Of a DNA stretch of 64,000 bases, positions 26,471-34,030 are shown piece by piece. Source of the DNA: Acidimicrobiia bacterium. Its GTDB lineage: Bacteria; Actinomycetota; Acidimicrobiia; IMCC26256; JAMXLJ01. The notes beneath the pieces were generated by a model. That model had not been told where the DNA came from. It ran no database searches and was given only the letters and a program-made list of their open reading frames with translations. How positions within the stretch are numbered: the first letter of the stretch is position 1; each line of letters opens with the position of its first letter. The position numbers were made by a program, and so were the translations under genes. The stretch covers positions 27,352 to 91,351 of the forward strand of contig DASRES010000040.1 of assembly GCA_035651955.1 (NCBI GenBank), read 5' to 3'.

Positions 26471-27349
26471 TCAGTGCCCGCGCTTCTCGGCGAGGTCCTC
26501 CGCCCGCTCGACGAGCCGCTTCGCGTCGAGCCGGTCCGCCCATTCGTGCAGCTCGGGCCGTGGGCCCGCCCACTCCCAGTCGTCGACCGTGCCGACCGCC
26601 GCGTCCGTCCGCAGCGTCGCGAGCACGAGGAACAGATCGGCGAGCTCGCGGTTGTCCTCGAGCGCGGTCGCGAGCGCCGTCGCGCCACGCACGGGGACGT
26701 CCCACTCGTGCCCGAAGCGTGGGATGTCGCCCACGTGGCCGTAGCGCCTCAGCACCGCGGCGGCGCTCTTGGCGCCGAAGCCGGGGATGCCCGGGAAGCC
26801 GTCCGCGCTGTCACCGACGAGCGCGAGCCAGTCGGGGATCGACTCGGGCCGGACGCCGAACTTCTCGATCACACCCGCCTCGTCGCGGAGTTGCCGCTTG
26901 CGCCGGTCGAGCTGCACGACCCGCTGGTCGACGACGCACTGCGCGAGATCCTTGTCCGGCGTGCAGATGACGACGCGTTCGACACGCGCGTCGAGGTCCG
27001 CGACGCGCGCCGCGGCCGCGAGCGCGTCGTCGGCCTCCTGCTCGACCATCGGCCAGACGGCCACGCCCAGCGCGGCGAGCGCGTCGTCCAGGATCGGGAA
27101 CTGGCCGCGCAACGCGGGATCGACCCCCTCGCCCGTCTTGTAGCCCGGCCAGAGATCGTTGCGGAACGACTCGATGACGTGGTCGTTGGCGACGCCGACG
27201 TGCGTCGCGCCCTCCTCGAGCAGCGTGAGGACCGAGTACACGACGCCGCGCGTCGCGGCGACCTCGACACCCTCGGCGTCCCGGTGCGACGGCAGCGCGA
27301 AGTGGTGCCGGAACAGCTCGTAGGTGCCGTCGACGAGATGGACCTGCAT
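26471..27349 (-). CDS. 5'-3' exonuclease (FEN/Pol I N-terminal type)
   Basis: A 292-residue stand-alone 5' nuclease. Acidic metal ligands lie in VHLVDGTYELFR, VEQEADDALAAAARVA, VICTPDKDLAQCV and LVGDSADGFPGIPGFGAKSAAAVL, the last being the helix-hairpin-helix DNA-binding motif. Start ATG at 27349 (MQVHLVDG), not the ATG 18 bp upstream, because family members begin here. Likely role: removal of RNA primers or flaps. Confidence 0.9.
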   Translation of the reverse strand: MQVHLVDGTYELFRHHFALPSHRDAEGVEVAATRGVVYSVLTLLEEGATHVGVANDHVIESFRNDLWPGYKTGEGVDPALRGQFPILDDALAALGVAVWPMVEQEADDALAAAARVADLDARVERVVICTPDKDLAQCVVDQRVVQLDRRKRQLRDEAGVIEKFGVRPESIPDWLALVGDSADGFPGIPGFGAKSAAAVLRRYGHVGDIPRFGHEWDVPVRGATALATALEDNRELADLFLVLATLRTDAAVGTVDDWEWAGPRPELHEWADRLDAKRLVERAEDLAEKRGH

Positions 27350-27501
27350 CGCAGGAGCCTCGCGCACCGACGCCGTGGCGCGCGGTCGAGCACGCCCACG
27401 CGGGCGCGGTCGTGCCGGTCCCTCTCATTCGTCCAAGGCCGCACCGCCGGTCGTGCGGGACGATCTCCGTCGACGTCCGACCACGCGACCCGGAGGTGCC
27501 C

Positions 27502-27975
27502 ATGCCGTCACACCCGCAACCCGTCCCCGAAGGCCTGCACACCGTCACGCCGCGCCTGGTGGTGAGCGATGCGGGCGCCGCGATCGAGTTCTACGAGGCG
27601 GCGTTCGGCGCCGAGGAGACCGACGCGCGCTTCGCGGATCCGTCCGGCCGCGTCGTGCACGCCGAGATCACGATCGGCGACTCGGTCGTGCGCCTGACCG
27701 AGGACAGCCGTGACGGGAACGGCATCGCACCCGACCGCAACGACGGCCAGGTGACGACGATCCTGGCGATCACCGTGCCCGACGTCGACGCGTTGTGGGC
27801 GCGTGCGACCGCGGCCGGCGCCGAGGTCGTCTTCCCGCTCGCCGACCAGTTCTACGGCGACCGCGGCGGGCGTCTGCGCGACCCCTTCGGCCACCAGTGG
27901 ATGCTGAGCACGCACATCGAGGACGTGAGCCCCGAGGAGCTCGAGCGGCGTGCCCGCCAGCTCGGCACCGGATGA
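27502..27975 (+). CDS. VOC/glyoxalase-like superfamily protein
   Basis: A 157-residue protein of PhnB-like type: PRLVVSDAGAAIEFYEAAFGAEE at the N-terminus and GDRGGRLRDPFGHQWMLSTH at the C-terminus, two beta-alpha-beta3 units. ATG at 27502 is preceded by GGAGG, which fixes the start. Members bind metals or antibiotics; function not deducible. Confidence 0.88.
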   Translation: MPSHPQPVPEGLHTVTPRLVVSDAGAAIEFYEAAFGAEETDARFADPSGRVVHAEITIGDSVVRLTEDSRDGNGIAPDRNDGQVTTILAITVPDVDALWARATAAGAEVVFPLADQFYGDRGGRLRDPFGHQWMLSTHIEDVSPEELERRARQLGTG

Positions 27976-27999
27976 GGCGGACATGACACAGTCCTCCCC

Positions 28000-28353
28000 G
28001 TGTCGCTGCCCGAGCAGGTGTCGAGCTATCACACGGTCTGGGTGACGTCGCCCGGGCGCGAGCCCGTCGCGGTCCGGTACGCGACCGCGGGCGAGCGCCT
28101 CTACTGCTTCGGCGACGACGAGCTGCGCGACGTGCGCGACGGCGCGCGGGTGACCGCGGCCGTCCACCGGATCGCGTCGGGACCGCCGGTCGTGTCGTTC
28201 TCGGCGACCGTCCGCGACGTCCCGGGCGAGGCGGTGGACCGGGAGGCGCTGCTCGAGCTGGTCGCGCACGTGCCGCTCGGACGCTCCCTCGACGAGGTCG
28301 AACGCGCGCTGGAGCAGCACCGCGGCCGTCGTGTGGTCGAGCTCGTCGGCTGA
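28000..28353 (+). CDS. Flavin-binding split-barrel-like small protein, hypothetical
   Basis: A 117-residue protein starting GTG at 28000, 24 bp after the VOC gene. The pattern VWVTSPGREPVAVRYATAGERLYCFGDDELRDVRDGARVTAAVHRIASGPPVVSFSATVRDV looks like the FMN-binding split barrel of pyridoxamine-oxidase-like proteins, but it is weak. Its C-terminus (SLDEVERALEQHRGRRVVELVG) is helical. Convergent with a clear member of that superfamily. Confidence 0.6.
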   Translation: MSLPEQVSSYHTVWVTSPGREPVAVRYATAGERLYCFGDDELRDVRDGARVTAAVHRIASGPPVVSFSATVRDVPGEAVDREALLELVAHVPLGRSLDEVERALEQHRGRRVVELVG

Positions 28354-28371
28354 GGACGGGCTCGGGTCGGC

Positions 28372-28794
28372 TCAGCCGTCGTGCGCGGCTGCGGCGAGGA
28401 CGCGGCGTCCGGTGACGAGCTCGGTGTCGACGCTGACGAACCGGTCGGCGTCGCCGTCGAACGCCCACGAGCGCAGCGGGAGGCGTCGGACGCGCGCGAG
28501 CGCGGTCTCGTCGGTGATCTCGCGCGCGACGCCACGCACGAGGACGCTCCAACCGGACTCGCGCTCCCCGTCGAAGCTGTCGGCCTCGAACGCGACCACC
28601 GCGTTCGTGAGCGCGGCGTCGAGCTTGGTGCCGGGCACCGTGCGGAAGACGACCGTGTCGCCGTCCACGACGTAGTTCACCGGCAGGACGGCCGGGATCG
28701 CGCCGACGCTCACGCCCACACGACCCACGGACGCGGTCTCGAGCAGCGCCATGCACTCGTCGCGCGACAGGCCCTCGACCTGCGGGTGATCCAT
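28372..28794 (-). CDS. Pyridoxamine 5'-phosphate oxidase-family (FMN/F420 split barrel) protein
   Basis: A 140-residue protein with LSRDECMALLETASVGRVGVSVGAIPAVLPVNYVVDGDTVVFRT at the N-terminus, SGWSVLVRGVAREI in the middle and a barrel-closing C-terminus. This is the Rv3131/Rv2003-neighbour type of small flavin- or F420-binding protein, several of which are hypoxia-induced in mycobacteria. A DosR-like palindrome lies about 45 bp upstream of its start. Confidence 0.85.
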   Translation of the reverse strand: MDHPQVEGLSRDECMALLETASVGRVGVSVGAIPAVLPVNYVVDGDTVVFRTVPGTKLDAALTNAVVAFEADSFDGERESGWSVLVRGVAREITDETALARVRRLPLRSWAFDGDADRFVSVDTELVTGRRVLAAAAHDG

Positions 28795-28831
28795 GCCTCC
28801 TACGTTCGGCTCGCGTGCGGCCCAGCGGCAA

Positions 28832-28845
28832 GGGACCTAGGTCCC
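28832..28845. promoter_or_regulatory. 14-bp palindrome resembling a DosR/DevR box
   Basis: GGGACCTAGGTCCC is a perfect palindrome flanked by AA before and GAA after. The mycobacterial DosR consensus (TTSGGGACTWWAGTCCCSAA) has the same GGGAC...GTCCC half-sites and spacing. It sits between the divergent PPOX-like and thioredoxin genes, so it could control either. Confidence 0.6.
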
Positions 28846-28900
28846 GAAGCGACGCGCCGGAGGTCATTCGTGCACGCACCGACGGGGTACGAACATCGCG

Positions 28901-29329
28901 GTGGTGTCCGTCGTCACGTGCCCGTCGTGCGAGAAGCGCAATCGCGTGCCCCTCGCCGCGTCGGGACTCCCCCGCTGCGTGCGCTGTCACCGGGATCTGC
29001 CGTGGTTGGTGGACGCCGCCGACGACGACTTCGACGACGCGACGCGCTCCACCCTCCCCATCCTCGTCGACCTCTGGGCGCCGTGGTGCGGGCCGTGCCG
29101 GGTCGTCGCGCCGGGCGTCGAGCGTGCGTCGCGGGAGCTCGCCGGACGACTCAAGGTGGTGAAGGTCGACGTCGACCGCGCGCCGGCGGTCTCGGCCCGC
29201 TTCGGCGTGCAGGGCATCCCGATGCTGCTCGTGCTGCGCGACGGTCGGCCCGTCGCGCAGCAGGTCGGCGCGATCCCGCCCGACCGGCTGGTCGAGTGGG
29301 TCCGCGCCGCCGTCGGGCGCGTCGCGTGA
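28901..29329 (+). CDS. trxC: Thioredoxin with N-terminal zinc ribbon (TrxC-like)
   Basis: A 142-residue thioredoxin 2-like protein. CPSC and CVRC pairs near residues 7-10 and 26-29 form a zinc ribbon, then the thioredoxin fold with active site LWAPWCGPCRVVAPG and cis-Pro region GVQGIPMLLVLRDG. GTG at 28901 is followed by another GTG. Cytosolic disulfide reductase induced by oxidative stress in E. coli. Confidence 0.9.
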   Translation: MVSVVTCPSCEKRNRVPLAASGLPRCVRCHRDLPWLVDAADDDFDDATRSTLPILVDLWAPWCGPCRVVAPGVERASRELAGRLKVVKVDVDRAPAVSARFGVQGIPMLLVLRDGRPVAQQVGAIPPDRLVEWVRAAVGRVA

Positions 29330-29389
29330 TCCGCGGGTGAGGCCGGGTCCGACGCTGGCGCAGTCACACCGCCTCACCGCGTGAAGTCA

Positions 29390-29427
29390 CGCGCGTTTCG
29401 CGCGCCCGCTCCCGTGGGCACCCACGG
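29390..29427. promoter_or_regulatory. Two small inverted repeats upstream of the membrane-protein gene
   Basis: CGCGCG-TTT-CGCGCG (29390-29404) may terminate the trxC transcript. The perfect 16-bp palindrome at 29412-29427 (arms CCGTGGG / CCCACGG) could be an operator for the gene starting at 29480. Both are short and could be chance in such GC-rich DNA. Confidence 0.3.
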
Positions 29428-29479
29428 AGTAGCGCCGTTCAACGACGATCGGCGCGGGCGCACAAGGAGGCTCGACGAC

Positions 29480-30022
29480 ATGGCGATCTACGCAGAGGAA
29501 CGAACAGAACGCGAACGGCCCTCCTTCGTCCGGTGGCAGGCGGTGCTGAGCGGCGCCGCGGTCGGTCTTGCCGTGTTCTTCATCCTGTCGGCGCTGTGGT
29601 TCGCGCTCGCCGGGAGCACGCGCACCGGCTTCTTCGGGAAGAACCTCGCATGGTTCGCGCTCGGCGACGCGCTGTTCGCGGCGATCGTCGCCGGCGGCGT
29701 GAGCGGCTACGTGCACAGCATCCGGGGACGCGGGCCGGGCATGCTCGTCGGGCTGACGACCTGGGGCCTGATCATGTTCGCGGCGTTGCTCATCGGGACG
29801 CCGCAGCTGACGACCGTGTTCCAGGCGAACACGACCGGCAACGCCGCGGCCGCGCACACGCTCACCAACAGCCAGCTGTGGGCGACGTTCGGCGCGTTCG
29901 TCGGCGGCTTCGTGCTCGCCGGCCTCGCGGGCTCGTGGGGCGGTGGATCGCCCGAGATGCACGCGGTGCGTCGCCGTCGCGACCCGGCCGCGCCCGAGCG
30001 GATGGAGCGCCGGGCCGGCTGA
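29480..30022 (+). CDS. Membrane protein, hypothetical
   Basis: A 180-residue protein with about four hydrophobic segments (AVLSGAAVGLAVFFILSALWFAL, FALGDALFAAIVAGGVSGYV, GMLVGLTTWGLIMFAALLIG, LWATFGAFVGGFVLAGLAGSWGG). It ends in a basic tail (HAVRRRRDPAAPERMERRAG). ATG at 29480 is preceded by AAGGAGG, deciding the start. Resembles small TIGR-type membrane proteins of unknown function in actinobacteria. Confidence 0.8.
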   Translation: MAIYAEERTERERPSFVRWQAVLSGAAVGLAVFFILSALWFALAGSTRTGFFGKNLAWFALGDALFAAIVAGGVSGYVHSIRGRGPGMLVGLTTWGLIMFAALLIGTPQLTTVFQANTTGNAAAAHTLTNSQLWATFGAFVGGFVLAGLAGSWGGGSPEMHAVRRRRDPAAPERMERRAG

Positions 30023-30108
30023 CATCGCCCTTGGGCGACCGGCTCCTCGACCCGACCGGGCGCCGCGTGCGCCCGGTCGTCGCGCGCGCGCGGTCGTCTG
30101 CGTCGACG

Positions 30109-30642
30109 TCATCGCCGGCCCGTCAGCAGGGCGACGATGCGCTCGACGATCGCGTCGGCGCGCCCGTCGACCGCGGCGTCCTCGATGCCGCCGAGCGGGT
30201 GGTCGACGACCGCGATGCGACAGTCGGGCAGCCCGATCGTCGTCGCGACGCGCGCGGTCAGGTCGACGAAGCGCGTCGTGGTCACCACGACGGTCGGCGT
30301 GCCGAGCTGCTCGAGCTGTACGGAGTCGTGGACACTCCACGACGTACAGCTCCCTCAATCGGCGGACCCGGTGAGCACGACGTCGACGTCGCGTGCCAGG
30401 GCGGTCAGGACGTCGTCGGCCGCGGCGGTGGCCGCGTTGCGCTCCGGGCCCTTGCCGGTCACGACCGTGACGGCCGCGCCGGTGCGCGCCGCGACGCGCT
30501 CGGCGGCGCGGGTGAGCAGCCGGTGCGCGTTCGGCTTCCCGTTGTCGAGCACGCCGATGCGCAGACCGGTGAGCACGGTCGGCGCGGCGGCGAGCGAAAG
30601 GGGTTGCCTCCCCACCACGCCGTCGGGTGCGTAGATCCTCAT
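30109..30642 (-). CDS. UGSC-family selenoprotein (in-frame UGA read as selenocysteine)
   Basis: From ATG 30642 (after GGAG) the frame gives 95 residues, then UGA at 30357-30355, then Gly-Ser-Cys and 78 further residues to a final TGA at 30111-30109: 177 residues, selenocysteine at 96. The motif U-G-S-C is the namesake of this (seleno)protein family, in which the first position is Sec or Cys. Upstream, RIGVLDNGKPNA and VVLTGSAD, and downstream, LGTPTVVVTTTRF and GLPDCRIAVVDHPLGG, are typical family segments. A bacterial SECIS-like hairpin follows the UGA. Function unknown, presumably redox. Co-transcribed with the upstream gene. Ordinary gene callers would report only a 95-residue fragment. 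Confidence 0.88.
30313..30352 (-). promoter_or_regulatory. Bacterial SECIS-like hairpin
   Basis: In the mRNA, 9-base arms GAGCUGUAC (30352-30344) and GUACAGCUC (30321-30313) pair perfectly. Inside, 7-base arms UCGUGGA (30342-30336) and UCCACGA (30332-30326) pair. An asymmetric internal loop (G / CUCC) separates the stems, and the apical loop is GUG. The loop begins 19 nt after the UGA and starts with G, matching the reported bacterial SECIS consensus (spacing about 16-37 nt, small loop with early G). Confidence 0.85.
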
Positions 30643-30672
30643 CGTCGTCTCCTGCTCTTGGTGTCGGACGCC

Positions 30673-31719
30673 TCAGGGCTCGACGGGGACGGTGACGCTG
30701 CGGGTCATCCCCCAGCTGGGGACGACCGAGCTGTGCTTGCCCGGCCCGCCGCACACGAACACGCGGATGTTGCCGGGATGCGCCGTCATCGGGACCGGTG
30801 CGTCGTCGTCGAGGGCGTGCATCCACGGCTCCCACGCGAGGTTGTCGAACGCGGCGCGCAGCACGCGTGCGGGGACACGGGCCCGCTCGAAGAGGTACGA
30901 CGCGACGTCCGCGCGTGACCAGCCGTGCGACGCGATCGTCGCCGCGTGCTCCGGGCACAGCGCCACGAAGTACTCGCCCTGCGAGATCGGCGCGTTGTTC
31001 TGGCCGAGCGACGCCATGGCCGACGCGCACTTGTCGAGGATCCGCGCCGGCGTATCGCTCTCCATGTCGTGGAAGTTGTGCGGTGGCTCGCCGCAGTGCA
31101 CCGTCACCGCGGACGGCGCGTCGACACCGACGCTCGCGGCGTAGCCCGCCCACGGCGACGCGGCAAGGTTCTCGGCGACGCAGTACGAGTACTTCGCGGG
31201 GCCGCCCTGCGTCGACGCGTCGCCCGGGCCGGGTACCGCGCCCGCGACGTGGAGGAGCACGAGCCGGACCGCGCGCCCGGTCGCCGCGTTCGCGACGTTC
31301 CCGGGGCCGAACGCGCCGACGCCGCCGTTGTAGCCGGCCGTCTCGGCGACCTCGCCGTGCACGACGAGCAACGGCGCGACCGGGTGGGTCGTGGCGTTGA
31401 CGCCGCGCAGGTTGACCTCGGGTCGCGCGAGCGCGCGGACCGCGCTGACGAGCACGACCAGATGCTCGGGCCGGCAGCCGGCGAGGACGGCGTTCACCGC
31501 GAGGACCCGTCGTGTCGCCTCGCCGTCGCGCGGCGGCAACGTCGCGAGCACCTCGTCGGGATCGACGGGTCCCAGCGCGGCGAGCATCGCGTCGACTCGC
31601 TCCGGTGTCGGCGCGACGAGCGGGAGCCCGTCACCCCAACCGTGCTGCTCGTAGAGCGCGGCGACCGCCTCCGGCGAGTCCTCGGCGATCTCCAGGAGCG
31701 CGGCCGCGTCGAAGCCCAT
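30673..31719 (-). CDS. Conserved protein of unknown function, operon partner of the UGSC selenoprotein
   Basis: A 348-residue cytosolic-looking protein. Recognisable segments: EQHGWGDGLPLVAPTPERVDAML at the N-terminus, then NAVLAGCRPEHLVVLVSAVRAL, a Gly-rich GYNGGVGAFGPGNVANAATGRAVRLVLLHVAGAVPGPGDASTQ region, SWAGYAAS-type core with VTVHCGEPPHNFHD, and a C-terminal IRVFVCGGPGKHSSVVPSWG. I do not recognise an enzyme family. It ends 30 bp before the UGSC gene on the same strand, so the two are one operon and likely act together. ATG at 31719. Confidence 0.8.
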   Translation of the reverse strand: MGFDAAALLEIAEDSPEAVAALYEQHGWGDGLPLVAPTPERVDAMLAALGPVDPDEVLATLPPRDGEATRRVLAVNAVLAGCRPEHLVVLVSAVRALARPEVNLRGVNATTHPVAPLLVVHGEVAETAGYNGGVGAFGPGNVANAATGRAVRLVLLHVAGAVPGPGDASTQGGPAKYSYCVAENLAASPWAGYAASVGVDAPSAVTVHCGEPPHNFHDMESDTPARILDKCASAMASLGQNNAPISQGEYFVALCPEHAATIASHGWSRADVASYLFERARVPARVLRAAFDNLAWEPWMHALDDDAPVPMTAHPGNIRVFVCGGPGKHSSVVPSWGMTRSVTVPVEP

Positions 31720-31788
31720 CAGGCGAGAGTCTGATAGGTTTCGACTCGTGGCGCAATCGGGCCGGTGGCCCGGCCCCGGAGTCCGCTG

Positions 31789-32358
31789 ATGGCCGCGCCC
31801 GTCGGCCTCGACCGCCGCGCGGTGGTGGACGCCGCCGCCGCCGTGGTCGAGGTCCAGGGTGGGCTCGAGCCACTGCCGTTGCGGGAGGTGGCGAGCCGGC
31901 TCGGGGTGCGGACGCAGTCGCTGTACGCGCACGTCGACGGGGCCGACGGGCTGCGGCGCGAGCTCGCGCTCCGCGGCCTGCGGGACCTCGGCGACGCGCT
32001 CACGTCCGCCGCGATCGGAAGGGCGGGCGGCGACGCGATCGAGTCGATCGTCCTCGCCTGGCTCGACTTCGCGGCGCGGCATCCCGGTCTGTACGCCGCG
32101 TCGCTGCGGCCACCGGGCGACGACGCCGAGCTCGCGGCGGCGATCGCGGCGGCGACGCGCCCGCTCGACCTCGTGTTCGCGTCGTATCGGCTCGACGGCG
32201 AGACGGCGGCGCACTGGCTGCGGATCCTGTTCGCGACCGTGCACGGGTTCGCGCTCCTCCGTCGCGACGGGCTGTTCACGATGCCCGCCGACCCGGACGA
32301 CACGGTGCGCCGGATGGTGAGAGGGTTCGCGCGCCAGATCGAGGCCGACGCGCCCTGA
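31789..32358 (+). CDS. TetR-family regulator
   Basis: A 189-residue repressor. Helix-turn-helix at residues about 25-50 (LPLREVASRLGVRTQSLYAHVDGADGLRREL), followed by a helical ligand domain with WLDFAARHPGLYAASLRPPGDD, of the WHG/TetR_C_33 type. ATG at 31789. Only 69 bp separates it from the start of the divergent UGSC operon, so it may repress that operon or its own downstream genes. Two near-symmetric elements (GAGAGTC...GACTCG) lie in that gap. Confidence 0.88.
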   Translation: MAAPVGLDRRAVVDAAAAVVEVQGGLEPLPLREVASRLGVRTQSLYAHVDGADGLRRELALRGLRDLGDALTSAAIGRAGGDAIESIVLAWLDFAARHPGLYAASLRPPGDDAELAAAIAAATRPLDLVFASYRLDGETAAHWLRILFATVHGFALLRRDGLFTMPADPDDTVRRMVRGFARQIEADAP

Positions 32359-32377
32359 CGCAACCCGGGGGGATGGC

Positions 32378-33208
32378 GTGAACGAGCTCGGGATGTGCCC
32401 CGCCACGTTGCTCACCGATCCGATGGGCGCGTCGCCGTCGGACGTGCGCGACGCGGTCGACGCGACCGCCGCGAACGACCTCACCCACGTCTCGGTGTGG
32501 GCCCACCACCTGGGCGCGCTGGGTGACACGCTCGACGACGCGCGTCGCGGCCTCGAGCGGCGGGGGCTGCGCGTGAGCGTCGTCGAGGCCGCGCTGGCGT
32601 GGGCTTCAGGCGATCTCGAGGCGAGTCGCGCCGAGGGCGAGCGCCTGCGTGCCGCGGTCGACGCCACCGGCGCGTCGCTGGTGCTCGCGGCGTGCATGGA
32701 CCCGCCGATCGACGACTTCTCACGCGCGCGCGACGCGCTCGGCGCGCTCGCCGACGCCGTGGCGCCCTCCGGTGCCACGGTCGCGCTCGAGTTCCTGCCC
32801 TGGAGCCCGGTCGCCGACCTGGCGACCGCGTGGAGCCTCGTGGAGCCCCTCGGCGAGCGCGTGGGGATCACGCTCGACACGTGGCACTGGCAGCGCGAGC
32901 CCGGCGGTCCCGACATCGCGCTCCTTCGCTCGATCCCGGGCGAGCGCATCGTCTGTCTCCAGCTCGCCGATGCGGCCGCGACGCCGTCGCAGGAGCTGCT
33001 CGTCGAGGCGATGAGCGCGCGGCTCCTGCCCGGCGACGGCGTCGTCGACTACGGCGCGCTCCTCGGCGCGCTGCGGACGACGGGCGCGCGCCCCGTCGTC
33101 GTGACCGAGGTCTTCCGGCCCGCGCTCGTCGCCGAACGCGGCGCGCGCGACGCGGCGGCCGCGATGCGCAACGCCGCCCGCGCAGTGCTGGCCGCGACCG
33201 CGCGCTGA
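32378..33208 (+). CDS. Sugar phosphate isomerase/epimerase-like TIM-barrel protein
   Basis: A 276-residue AP-endonuclease-2-like barrel. Metal-ligand pattern: LEFLPW (Glu), TLDTWHWQRE (Asp, His), CLQLADA (Asp) and VVVTEVF (Glu). GTG start at 32378 with a GGGGGA ribosome-binding site. Overlaps the next SDR gene by one base (TGATG). Probably part of a TetR-controlled catabolic operon. Confidence 0.85.
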   Translation: MNELGMCPATLLTDPMGASPSDVRDAVDATAANDLTHVSVWAHHLGALGDTLDDARRGLERRGLRVSVVEAALAWASGDLEASRAEGERLRAAVDATGASLVLAACMDPPIDDFSRARDALGALADAVAPSGATVALEFLPWSPVADLATAWSLVEPLGERVGITLDTWHWQREPGGPDIALLRSIPGERIVCLQLADAAATPSQELLVEAMSARLLPGDGVVDYGALLGALRTTGARPVVVTEVFRPALVAERGARDAAAAMRNAARAVLAATAR

Positions 33209-34029
33209 TGGCGATCACGATCGACCACGCCGGCAAGGTCGTGCTGGTGACGGGCGCCGGTGCGGGCATCGGTCGCGAGATCGCGCGATGGTTCGCGCGT
33301 GCCGGTGCCGCGGTCGCGGTGAACGACGCGCGCGACGAACGCGCGGGAGACACCGTTGCGGAGATCGAGCGCGAAGGCGGCCGCGCGGTCGCGGTGGTCG
33401 CGGACTGCCGCGACGACGCGCAGGTCGAGGGCATGGTTGCGGCGACCGTCGAACGCCTCGGCCGTCTCGACGTCGCGGTGAACAACGTCGGGATGCTCCC
33501 GCCGGGTCGGACGGTGGCGCGCTTCGTCGACATGGACGGCGCGTACTGGCGCGACCTCGTCGACCAGGACCTCGTCCTCGGTGCGCTGTGCGCGCGGGCC
33601 GAGGCGCGCGTGCTCCTCGACCAGGGCGAGGGCGGTGTGATCCTGTTCGTCACGTCCGGCGAGACGACGCGCCCGTCGCCCTACAACGCGGCGTACGCGG
33701 CCGCCAAGGCCGCGCTCAACCACCTCACCACGACGCTCGCGGTCGAGCTGGGGCCCTCCGGCATCCGGGTGTGCGCGATCGCGCCCGGCACGACGCTGAC
33801 CGAGTCCGTGCGCGCCGCGTTCACCGACGAGCACGTCGCGCAGATCGTCGAGTCGACCCCCCTGCGCCGGATGGTCGAGCCCGACGAGCTGGCGCGCCTG
33901 AGCGTCTTCCTCGGCAGCGACCTCGCCCGGTGCATCACGGGACAGCTCGTGCTCGCGGACGCGGGTGCGTTCCTCTCGCGCACGCGCCCGCCCAACCTCG
34001 ATCCGAGCCGCGACCAGGAGGGTTCGTGA
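33208..34029 (+). CDS. Short-chain dehydrogenase/reductase (SDR)
   Basis: A 273-residue classical SDR: TGAGAGIGREIARWFARAGAAVAV, NNVGMLPPG, FVTSGETTRPSPYNAAYAAAKAALN (Ser, Tyr, Lys) and TGQLVLADAG near the end. ATG at 33208 inside the preceding stop. Translationally coupled with both neighbours. Substrate unknown. Confidence 0.9.
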   Translation: MAITIDHAGKVVLVTGAGAGIGREIARWFARAGAAVAVNDARDERAGDTVAEIEREGGRAVAVVADCRDDAQVEGMVAATVERLGRLDVAVNNVGMLPPGRTVARFVDMDGAYWRDLVDQDLVLGALCARAEARVLLDQGEGGVILFVTSGETTRPSPYNAAYAAAKAALNHLTTTLAVELGPSGIRVCAIAPGTTLTESVRAAFTDEHVAQIVESTPLRRMVEPDELARLSVFLGSDLARCITGQLVLADAGAFLSRTRPPNLDPSRDQEGS

Positions 34030-34030
34030 C

